This document shows positions 32,954 to 40,487 of a DNA stretch of 64,000 bases, in pieces. The notes under the pieces are model-generated. The model did not search any database and had not been told where the DNA came from. It worked only from the letters and a program-made list of their open reading frames with translations. Source of the DNA: Schaedlerella glycyrrhizinilytica_A (GTDB lineage: Bacteria; Bacillota; Clostridia; Lachnospirales; Lachnospiraceae); the NCBI RefSeq assembly GCF_042852765.1, contig NZ_AP031414.1, one strand, 5' to 3'. The stretch's first letter is position 1; each line of letters begins with the position of its first letter. Position numbers and translations under genes: made by a program.

Positions 32954-33649
32954 TTATTTCTTTCGTCGCTCTCTGATCGCCAGAGTTGTCCCGACCAGAA
33001 GCAGACAACAGATCCAGACACTTTTTGCTTCCCAGATCTTGGCTGCTGCCGCGCCCAAGACCGCTCCGCCGATGAACATCCCGATAATCCCGAAATAATG
33101 CGCCGCACTTTCCAAAGCTTTCCGCTCCCGCTCTGCAAAATATACATACAATTTTTCTGTACCTGAACGCAGATTTCCCGTGCACATTGTCGATGCGTAC
33201 GGTACGTTTCTCACTTTTCGGAATGTATTGACCTGAATCGAGCAAATAAAGGAGATCGTCACATTGACGAACGCGTCGGGAACCGACAATGGCAGCAATC
33301 CGATCCCGAGAAGAAGCGCCGCCTCGATCAGAAGCACAACCTGTTCAAAACGGATCCCTCCGGTTCCCGAAAAACGGCGTTTCAATAAATTTGTCACAAA
33401 AACTCCGGCGGAAAATGCAAGAATCGGGATCAGATAATACCCCGCCCGGCTCCAATTCGTTTCCGCAAGATTTGCCGCAAGCAGAACTATATTTCCCGTC
33501 TGTGCATTGGCAAAAACTCCGCCGCGGAGCAAGTATGTATAGATATCCAAAAAACCTCCTACCAAAGCAAGAACTGCCGCCACTCGAAATGTCTCATGGG
33601 CAGGAAGCTTTGCTCCCTGCCCATCTTGATTAACGGTCTGCATTTTCAA
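32954..33649 (-). CDS. YoaK family membrane protein (DUF1275)
   Basis: 231 residues, about six transmembrane helices. Family signatures: LALVGGFLDIYTYLLRGGVFANAQTGNIVLLA at the N terminus and ASTMCTGNLRSGTEKLYVYF in the middle. The function of the family is not established. The start is a TTG at 33649 or the ATG at 33643; no strong ribosome site exists, but the gene overlaps the aminotransferase 3' end by about 20 bases, so coupling is likely. Confidence 0.85.
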   Translation of the reverse strand: MKMQTVNQDGQGAKLPAHETFRVAAVLALVGGFLDIYTYLLRGGVFANAQTGNIVLLAANLAETNWSRAGYYLIPILAFSAGVFVTNLLKRRFSGTGGIRFEQVVLLIEAALLLGIGLLPLSVPDAFVNVTISFICSIQVNTFRKVRNVPYASTMCTGNLRSGTEKLYVYFAERERKALESAAHYFGIIGMFIGGAVLGAAAAKIWEAKSVWICCLLLVGTTLAIRERRKK

Positions 33650-34922
33650 GCAGCTTTTCGATACTTACAAGCTTCACACTCAATACGAAAATTTCCGCTG
33701 CTGTTTTCAATTCTTCCGGTGTCGGATAAGACGGTGCGATCCGGATATTGCTGTCTTTCGGATCCTTTCCGTATGGGAACGTCGCACCGGCCCCTGTCAT
33801 AACAAGCCCGGCTTCTTTCGCTTTTGCAACGATTGCTTTTGCACAGCCCTCCATCGCATCAAATGAGATGAAATATCCTCCGCGCGGTGCGATCCAGGAA
33901 CCGATCTCCAATCCGCCGAGTTCCCGATCCAACGTCTCCAGAACAGCGTCAAATTTCGGTCTCATAATATCGGCGTGTTTCTTCATATGCTCTACCATTC
34001 CGTGAATATCCTTAAAATATCTCACATGACGGAGCTGGTTCAGTTTATCATGTCCGATCGTCTGTACTTTCATCATCTCACGAATCTCTTTCAGGTTCGC
34101 ATCGGAAGCGGCAATCGCCGCGATTCCGGAACCCGGGAAACTGATCTTTGAAGTGGATGAAAATTTATAAACCATATCCGGATTGCCGGCTTTTTTACAT
34201 TCCATCAAAATCTCTGTCAGATAATCCTGTTTATCTTCATAAAGATGGTGGATTCCGTATGCATTGTCCCAGAAAATACGGAAGTCTTTTGCAGCCGGCT
34301 TCAGTGTCGCGAAACGGTGTACTGTTTCATCAGAATAGGTGATTCCCTGTGGATTGGAATATTTCGGAACACACCAGATTCCTTTGATCGCCTCATCTTC
34401 TGCGACCAGCTTTTCTACCATATCCATATCCGGTCCGGTCGCTGTCATCGGCACATTGATCATTTCAATTCCAAAATGTTCTGTGATCGCAAAATGTCTG
34501 TCATATCCCGGAACCGGACAGAGGAACTTTACTTTATCCAGTTTCGCCCATGGCGTGCTTCCGAGAACTCCGTGTGTCATCGCGCGTGCAATCGTATCGT
34601 ACATAATATTCAAGCTGGAATTACCGAAAATCACAATGTTGTCTTTCGGAACTTCCATCATGTCAGCAAGAAGCTGCTTCGCCTCTGTGATTCCGTCCAA
34701 AACACCATAATTTCTGCAGTCCACTCCATCTTCACCGATCAGGTCCGATGAACTGTTCAGAACATCCATCATTTCCATAGACAGATTCAATTGTGCCGCA
34801 GACGGTTTTCCGCGGGACATATCTAATTTCAGGTTCTTTGCTTTCACTTCGTCAAACTCTTTTTCCAGTTGTGATTTTAATACTTTTAACTCTTCTCCAC
34901 TCAAATCTTTGTACGCCGTCAT
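33630..34922 (-). CDS. Aminotransferase, subgroup Ic (aspartate aminotransferase-like)
   Basis: PLP enzyme, 430 residues, longer than ordinary class I aminotransferases and matching the large Ic subgroup. Features: LKLDMSRGKPSAAQLNLS, DCRNYGVLDGITEAKQLLADM, FGNSSLNIMYD, CVPKYSNPQGITYSDE, the PLP lysine in FSSTSKISFPGSGIAAIA and the C-terminal arginine region SNIRIAPSYPTPEEL. The substrate is probably aspartate or a related amino acid. Confidence 0.87.
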   Translation of the reverse strand: MTAYKDLSGEELKVLKSQLEKEFDEVKAKNLKLDMSRGKPSAAQLNLSMEMMDVLNSSSDLIGEDGVDCRNYGVLDGITEAKQLLADMMEVPKDNIVIFGNSSLNIMYDTIARAMTHGVLGSTPWAKLDKVKFLCPVPGYDRHFAITEHFGIEMINVPMTATGPDMDMVEKLVAEDEAIKGIWCVPKYSNPQGITYSDETVHRFATLKPAAKDFRIFWDNAYGIHHLYEDKQDYLTEILMECKKAGNPDMVYKFSSTSKISFPGSGIAAIAASDANLKEIREMMKVQTIGHDKLNQLRHVRYFKDIHGMVEHMKKHADIMRPKFDAVLETLDRELGGLEIGSWIAPRGGYFISFDAMEGCAKAIVAKAKEAGLVMTGAGATFPYGKDPKDSNIRIAPSYPTPEELKTAAEIFVLSVKLVSIEKLLENADR

Positions 34923-35084
34923 ACCTATTCCTCCGTTTTTTTACTCACTGCTTGATATTCTATCTGATTTTTGACATTTCGTCAATCATTTCTTGCAAAA
35001 AATGTGATTCTTTTTTATTTTTTCATTACCATATCACTTCTTTTGAAATATTCTTTTTATCTTCATTCATTTATCACAAACTTC

Positions 35085-35114
35085 TTGTCAGTTCTATCTT
35101 CCATATGATATGAT
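35085..35114 (+). promoter_or_regulatory. Possible promoter of the rnf-like operon
   Basis: TTGTCA (35085-35090), an 18-base spacer and TATGAT (35109-35114), about 100 bases before the rnfC start. It is the best match in the 34923-35214 gap, which is otherwise AT-rich and featureless. Confidence 0.4.
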
Positions 35115-35214
35115 GCTTCTATGTGTCAACTTTTTAACAAATAGAATCTATATATTAGGAATTTTATTTGTTTTTGATGCAGAAACTAAGAAAAAAGGAA
35201 AAGGAGAAAAAGGC

Positions 35215-36651
35215 ATGCAAAGAAGAGGAACACAAGCTTTCCCCGGCGGCGTGCATCCAACAGACGGTTCCGATAAAGCTCTGTCTATGGATCAGGCTGT
35301 GAAGCCCTACCGCCCTGACATTGTCACCATTTTGTCGGAACAGACTTTCGGCGGGACTTGTCAGTTTACTGTAACCCCCGGGGAATCCGTCATTGAAGGC
35401 CAGTTGATCGGGAAACCGGAAGCATTTCTGGCTGCTCCCCTCCATGCAAGTATCAGTGGAACCGTTCTGGATGTAAAAGAAGTGGAACAACTGGGACGTA
35501 AGATCACCGCATGTATCATACAACGTGAAAGTGATCACTGTCAGGTTTCACACACAGACACCTCTATTCCGCACGATACTGCTGCCGAATGCGCTGAAAG
35601 AAAAGGCGTTGATTATCAAACCGAGATTTCCGATATCCGATCCATTTCCCGGGAAGAGATTCTTTCGGGGATTCGCGACGGCGGACTGACCGGTATGGGA
35701 GGCGCAGGCTTTCCCACTCACAAAAAATATGAAACTGACAAACCGATCGATGCTCTGCTGATCAATGGTGCGGAATGCGAACCATTCCTGACCTGCGATT
35801 ACCGCCTGATGCTGGAAGAAGCTTATGCGCTGATCAACGGCGTCCGTCTGCTCTTAAAAGGTTCCGGAGCAAAGAAAGCGTATATCTGTCTTGAGGACAA
35901 TAAACCGAAAGCAGCAGAACATTTAACCCATATATTGGATGAGGCAAAAGCGAAAGGTTTGATCGCGACCGATGAAACGATCGAGCTCACTGTCCTCCCT
36001 GCAAAATACCCTCAGGGTGGAGAACGTCAGCTGATACAGGCGGTTCTAAAAAGAGAAGTCCCGATGGGACAGCTTCCCGCAGATGCCGGCGTGATCGTAT
36101 CCAATGTCGGAACTGCCAAAGCCGCTGCAGATCAGATTCTCGGAAATCTCCCGCTTACGAAACGGATCGTTACCGTGACCGGACTGGTCGCGCATCCGGG
36201 CAACTATCTCGTTCCCATTGGCACTTCCGCAAAAGAACTGCTTCAATTTTGCGGCGGTGTAACCGCAAAAGAAAACCGGATCATTGCGGGAGGACCTATG
36301 ACCGGTCCATGCGCTACATCGAACTGGAACGGTGAAGACGAGTTATTTCATATTACAAAAAGTACATCCGGGATCCTTGTACTTCCCGATGCTGCTTATG
36401 AAGAGTCCCCATGCATCCGCTGTCTCGGATGTGCGGATGTATGCCCTGCCGGGCTGACTCCATATCAGATTGAAATCGCATTTTTAAATGAAGATCATGA
36501 ACTCTGCGAAGAACTTTATGCAAGTGAATGTATTGCCTGCGGCTGCTGTTCTTATATCTGCCCTGCAAAGCGTCAGCTTGCGGTACGCACCCGCATGGCA
36601 AGAGATCTCGTCAAACAACGTATGCGTGAAAGGGCGGTGAAATCATCATGA
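35215..36651 (+). CDS. rnfC: Rnf electron transport complex subunit C
   Basis: Membrane-associated NADH-side subunit, 478 residues. Rnf barrel-sandwich domain at about 20-110, the flavin/NADH region with GMGGAGFPTHKKYETDKPID and LLINGAECEPFLTCDYRLML, an SLBB domain, and two C-terminal [4Fe-4S] motifs (CIRCLGCADVCPAGLTP and CIACGCCSYICPAKRQL). Both clusters are intact. The start is the ATG at 35215 behind AAAGGAGAAAAAGG. It overlaps rnfD by four bases. The operon lacks rnfA and rnfB. Confidence 0.92.
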   Translation: MQRRGTQAFPGGVHPTDGSDKALSMDQAVKPYRPDIVTILSEQTFGGTCQFTVTPGESVIEGQLIGKPEAFLAAPLHASISGTVLDVKEVEQLGRKITACIIQRESDHCQVSHTDTSIPHDTAAECAERKGVDYQTEISDIRSISREEILSGIRDGGLTGMGGAGFPTHKKYETDKPIDALLINGAECEPFLTCDYRLMLEEAYALINGVRLLLKGSGAKKAYICLEDNKPKAAEHLTHILDEAKAKGLIATDETIELTVLPAKYPQGGERQLIQAVLKREVPMGQLPADAGVIVSNVGTAKAAADQILGNLPLTKRIVTVTGLVAHPGNYLVPIGTSAKELLQFCGGVTAKENRIIAGGPMTGPCATSNWNGEDELFHITKSTSGILVLPDAAYEESPCIRCLGCADVCPAGLTPYQIEIAFLNEDHELCEELYASECIACGCCSYICPAKRQLAVRTRMARDLVKQRMRERAVKSS

Positions 36652-37604
36652 AACAGGTAATCTTACCAGGCGGTCCTCATCTTCGCACCGCGCAGACAAC
36701 CCGGAACATGATGTTCCACGTTGCACTTTCCCTTGTGCCGGCTCTTTTGGGCGCAATTTACTTTTTCGGGATCCGTGCACTTTATCTGACAGCTCTTTCC
36801 GTTGCCGTGTGTGTGATCACAGAATATCTCTGGCAAAAACTGACCGGAAAACAGATCACTGCCGGCGATTTCAGCGCAGTCGTTACCGGAATGCTCCTTG
36901 CATTCAATATGCCGATCGAAACGCCCGTCTGGGTGATCGTTGCCACTGCGGTATTCAGCATCCTATTCGTCAAACAAATGTTTGGCGGTATCGGCAACAA
37001 CTTTGCCAACCCTGCATTGATGGGGCGGCTTTTCGCCATGGTCGTATGGCCGGGCACTGTCATGCAGTACACCGTCCCCCGCACGCTTCCGGCGGACGCC
37101 GTATCTTCGGCAACTGTACTTGGAACAGTCAAGAACGGTGGGGAAGCCGGTTACAATTATCTCCAGATGTTTCTCGGTGAAATTCCGGGCGCACTGGGTG
37201 AGACAAGTAAACTTCTGCTTCTCGTTGGATTTGCCTATCTTTGTTACATGGGCATCGTCAATGCCGGCGCAGCGCTTACTTATATCGGAACAGTCCTGCT
37301 CCTGACTTTTGTATTTGGACCAACCGGACTGTTTACCGGGGACATTTTGTTAAATCTTTTCGGAGGCGGTCTGATCATCGGCGGCTGCTACATGCTGACA
37401 GACTATGTGTTTGTCTCCCGGAAAGGTCGGATACTCTATGCAGTGACAGCCGGGATCATCACCGCGGCGATCCGCATTTTCAGCCCATATCCGGAGGGCA
37501 TTTGCTTCGGAATCCTGACCGCAAACTGTCTTGCCGGAGCACTGTCGCTTCTATATAAGAAACATGTATACGGAACAAAAAAGCTTAATGGAGGAATGAG
37601 ATGA
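36648..37604 (+). CDS. rnfD: Rnf electron transport complex subunit D
   Basis: Membrane subunit, 318 residues, about nine helices. Conserved: QTTRNMMFHVALSLVPALLG, GNNFANPALMGRLF and GGCYMLTDYVFV. The covalent FMN site is normally S/TGAT; here it reads VSSATVLG with Thr156 as the likely attachment residue, so the second position is Ser rather than Gly. ApbE, encoded nearby, would attach the flavin. It overlaps rnfC and rnfG by four bases at each side. Confidence 0.92.
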   Translation: MKQVILPGGPHLRTAQTTRNMMFHVALSLVPALLGAIYFFGIRALYLTALSVAVCVITEYLWQKLTGKQITAGDFSAVVTGMLLAFNMPIETPVWVIVATAVFSILFVKQMFGGIGNNFANPALMGRLFAMVVWPGTVMQYTVPRTLPADAVSSATVLGTVKNGGEAGYNYLQMFLGEIPGALGETSKLLLLVGFAYLCYMGIVNAGAALTYIGTVLLLTFVFGPTGLFTGDILLNLFGGGLIIGGCYMLTDYVFVSRKGRILYAVTAGIITAAIRIFSPYPEGICFGILTANCLAGALSLLYKKHVYGTKKLNGGMR

Positions 37605-38587
37605 AAAATAAAACTGTAAAAGGAATCATCGCTTTGGCGGTTGTGACAGCACTTTCTTTCGCTGTCATTATCGGTTCCAATCAATTATCAAAAAATATGA
37701 CTGCCGGTACACAAGGTGAAACCGCCGAAATCACGGAAGAATTGGATGTCAGCGGCACCGAACAGATCGACAAAGCAGCAAAAACCGAGAGCGGCTATGT
37801 CGTTACCGTCCGCGAAAAGGGATACGGCGGAGATATTGTCATGAACGTTTCATTTGACGAAACTGCCGCTTCTGTCACAAAACTGGAAATTACAGAGCAG
37901 AATGAAACGGAAGGATTGGGATCCAAGATCACAGAAGAAGCATTTTTAGAGCAGTTCAACGGGATTTCTGCTCCGGTCACGCTTCCGGGTACGGATGCAG
38001 GAAATTCTTCCGCTGAAAATAGTTCTGATAACTCTGCTATTTTGGATGCGCTTGATCAGGCAAAACTTTCTGACGGTACATTCACTGCGAAAGGAGAGCC
38101 GGATTCCAACGGATTTACAGAAGAAGTTACTTTGACCGTAAAAGACGGAAAGATCACAGAAGTTAATTGGGATGGGATCACAGAAGACGGCACAAAGAAA
38201 AGCGTGATGTCTGAAAACGGCGAATATGTTATGACCGAAGACGGACCTACCTGGAAAGAACAGGCAGAAGCACTTGCAGACGCCCTGATCGAGAATCAGT
38301 CTCTCCGTTTCCTCACAACAAATGCGGAGGGAAAAACCGATGCCGTTTCCGGCGTCAGCATCGCAGTCGGCAGTTTCATCAGCCTGACCGAAGACTGCCT
38401 TGCACAGTCGGGAAATGTCGATCTGAGTGCCTTAGCTGCCGATCAGAACGAGGATTCTGAAAACGGATCTGACACTGCTTCAGACAATGATTCTGCGATC
38501 GACGCTGTTTCCGGTGCAACGGTCTCATCAACTGCCGTTGTCAACGGAATCAATCGTGCTTACGAATTTTTGCAGACTGTAAAATAA
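37601..38587 (+). CDS. rnfG: RnfG-like FMN-binding subunit with inserted second domain
   Basis: Extracytosolic flavin carrier with an N-terminal anchor (IIALAVVTALSFAVIIGSNQL) and 328 residues, about 120 more than typical RnfG. The FMN_bind domain starts normally (GYVVTVREKGYGGDIVMNVS, LEITEQNETEGLGSKI), but its last part with the attachment site DAVSGATVSSTAVVNGI (Thr307) comes only at the C terminus. Between them lies an insert (about 130-300) with its own FMN_bind-like pattern ending DAVSGVSIAVGSFI, where the attachment Thr is replaced by Ser. Low-complexity Asn/Ser/Asp linkers flank the insert. Confidence 0.85.
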   Translation: MKNKTVKGIIALAVVTALSFAVIIGSNQLSKNMTAGTQGETAEITEELDVSGTEQIDKAAKTESGYVVTVREKGYGGDIVMNVSFDETAASVTKLEITEQNETEGLGSKITEEAFLEQFNGISAPVTLPGTDAGNSSAENSSDNSAILDALDQAKLSDGTFTAKGEPDSNGFTEEVTLTVKDGKITEVNWDGITEDGTKKSVMSENGEYVMTEDGPTWKEQAEALADALIENQSLRFLTTNAEGKTDAVSGVSIAVGSFISLTEDCLAQSGNVDLSALAADQNEDSENGSDTASDNDSAIDAVSGATVSSTAVVNGINRAYEFLQTVK

Positions 38588-38603
38588 AAACGGAGGATTT
38601 ATT

Positions 38604-39380
38604 ATGAAATTACGTTATCCGGCAGAAGCCTTTGCCCTCGGAATCATCCTGTTTTCAGCGGGAATGAAAGAAGCTTTTGCAGCCGGAATTCTGGTGATCT
38701 TGACTGCAGTCTTTGCAGAATTTTTGAAAGATCTTCTGGAAAATGCAGTACCGACATGGAGTCTCACACTCTGTGTCTTGATTGCTTCCGGTGTTTTCTG
38801 TGCCTCCGCATGTCAGATCGGTTTTGCCTATCTTGGTCTTTCACTGTCTGTCGGCACATGGCTGATGAGCTTGATCGTCGGACTTTTATGTGCCCGGCAT
38901 GCACTGTCCGGCAATATAGAAAATGAATATGGCGAACTGTTTTTTGAGAGCGCCGTCGCTTGGGGATTCTGGATCCTCCTCGCGATCATACGGGAATTCA
39001 TGGGAAGCGGAACGATCTTTGGCAATCCGGTATTCCAAAATCCGATCCAGTCCAAAATCTTTCTGGAAAGTACTTTTGCATTTTTGACCGCCGGACTTGT
39101 GCTGGCATTTACGAACGGTTTTTTGAAGAAAAATTGCCGTGGTTTCAATAGCCTATTGGTTGTCATACCGACCGCTGTTTTCATTCGCCCGTTCACGATC
39201 TCAAGCTTTACCGGTTTCGCAGAATATCTGGGAATTGCCTGGACGATCATTGTACCGATCCTGCTCTTTCTTTCTGTAAAACAGACGCTGAAATTTTCCC
39301 AGCCCGGCAAAGCATACAGAGGACTTCCGACTGATCTGATAGCGGCGGGATTTATTTACATGATATTGAGTATCTATTAA
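38604..39380 (+). CDS. Divergent RnfE/RnfA-like membrane protein
   Basis: 258 residues, about seven hydrophobic segments. It belongs to the RnfA/RnfE/NqrDE family by AIIREFMGSGTIFGNPVF (RnfE has AIREFLGSGTLFG) and by order of segments, but is longer and divergent. The usual NC-x-x-LG cysteine motif that helps bind the membrane [2Fe-2S] cluster appears only as GLLCARHALSG. It follows rnfG by 16 bases and ends the operon. No second family member (A) and no RnfB follow. Confidence 0.75.
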   Translation: MKLRYPAEAFALGIILFSAGMKEAFAAGILVILTAVFAEFLKDLLENAVPTWSLTLCVLIASGVFCASACQIGFAYLGLSLSVGTWLMSLIVGLLCARHALSGNIENEYGELFFESAVAWGFWILLAIIREFMGSGTIFGNPVFQNPIQSKIFLESTFAFLTAGLVLAFTNGFLKKNCRGFNSLLVVIPTAVFIRPFTISSFTGFAEYLGIAWTIIVPILLFLSVKQTLKFSQPGKAYRGLPTDLIAAGFIYMILSIY

Positions 39381-39385
39381 AAAGC

Positions 39386-39432
39386 AAAAAATAGGATTTC
39401 AAGCAGTGAATATGCTTGAAATCCTATTTTTT
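39386..39432. terminator. Bidirectional terminator between rnf-like operon and apbE
   Basis: Perfect 19-base stem: AAAAAATAGGATTTCAAGC and its complement, around a nine-base loop, with A/T runs giving U-tracts in both directions. Its right arm touches the last bases of apbE. Confidence 0.9.
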
Positions 39433-40468
39433 ATTCATAATTCAGCGGTACTTCTTCCTCAAAATGCTCGCTGTAATGAAGTTCTCCATCTTCCGTAATA
39501 AACACTGCCTGTGTATCCGGAAGACTGTTGATCAGTTCCAGTCCTTTTTCCAGCCCAAGTGCAAAACATACTGTACTCAGCCCGTCTCCGTCCACAGACT
39601 CGTCAGATAAGATCGTCACAGCGGTAAGCCCGTTTTCATACGGATAGCCGCTCTTCGGATTCAAAATATGGTGGTATAATTTTCCGTCTTTTTCAAAATA
39701 CCGCTCATAAATCCCGGAGGACACAACGGAACGGTCCCGGATTCCTGCGGTTGCCACCGTTTCATTGCGGTCCGCAAACGGTTTTTGTATGCCTACCCGG
39801 AATGCTTCTCCATCCGGTCGTGCTCCGATACATAACACATTACCGCCCAGATCGATCACTGCGCTTTCAACCCCTTCGCTTATAAGGAATTCCTTGATCT
39901 TATCCGCAATATATCCTTTTGCAATGGCGCCCAGCTCCAGCCCCATTCCGTCTTCCTGAAACCGGATTTTATTCCCTTTTAACTCTACTTTTTCGTAGCC
40001 TACATGCTTCTGTGCTTCGACAAGCGTCTGCGAATCCGGAATCTGTTTTTCTCCCGATGTAAAGTCCCACAGCGAAGACAGCGGCTCGATCGTAATATCG
40101 AAAGCACCTCCGGATAATTCACTGTAATACAAACCTTTTCCGATCAGTTCCGCACATTCCTCCGATAAAATATAATACCCGTCTTCCTGCGGAAGCTTTC
40201 CCTCATTCAGCAGATAAATCTCACTGTCCGTGCGCGTCCGGCTGAAAATCTTCTCATACTTATCACAGAGCGCAAGCGCATCCTGTAAAATCTTTTCATC
40301 CTGTGAATCGTAGATCGTCACTTTCACAACCGTATTCAGCTTAAACGCTGTTGCTGTGATCGGTTCTTCCGGCTTCTGCATTTTCCCGTAGCATACGATA
40401 AATATGCTCAGTACAACTACAAACAGGATTCCTATCCATAAGTTTCGTTTTTTCTCCGTATCTAACAC
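39431..40468 (-). CDS. apbE: FAD:protein FMN transferase (ApbE)
   Basis: 345 residues. N-terminal membrane anchor (LWIGILFVVVLSIFIVCYG), then the ApbE domain: FSRTRTDSEIYLLNEG, GAFDITIEPLSSLWDF, LGAIAKGYIADKIKEFL, SAVIDLGGNVLCIG, HHILNPKSGYPYENGLTAVTIL. It attaches FMN through a phosphodiester bond to Thr in S/TGAT motifs, so RnfD and RnfG, encoded just across the terminator, are the expected targets. It is transcribed convergently to them. Confidence 0.95.
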   Translation of the reverse strand: MLDTEKKRNLWIGILFVVVLSIFIVCYGKMQKPEEPITATAFKLNTVVKVTIYDSQDEKILQDALALCDKYEKIFSRTRTDSEIYLLNEGKLPQEDGYYILSEECAELIGKGLYYSELSGGAFDITIEPLSSLWDFTSGEKQIPDSQTLVEAQKHVGYEKVELKGNKIRFQEDGMGLELGAIAKGYIADKIKEFLISEGVESAVIDLGGNVLCIGARPDGEAFRVGIQKPFADRNETVATAGIRDRSVVSSGIYERYFEKDGKLYHHILNPKSGYPYENGLTAVTILSDESVDGDGLSTVCFALGLEKGLELINSLPDTQAVFITEDGELHYSEHFEEEVPLNYE

Positions 40469-40487
40469 CTTTTTTGCAAATCACCTT

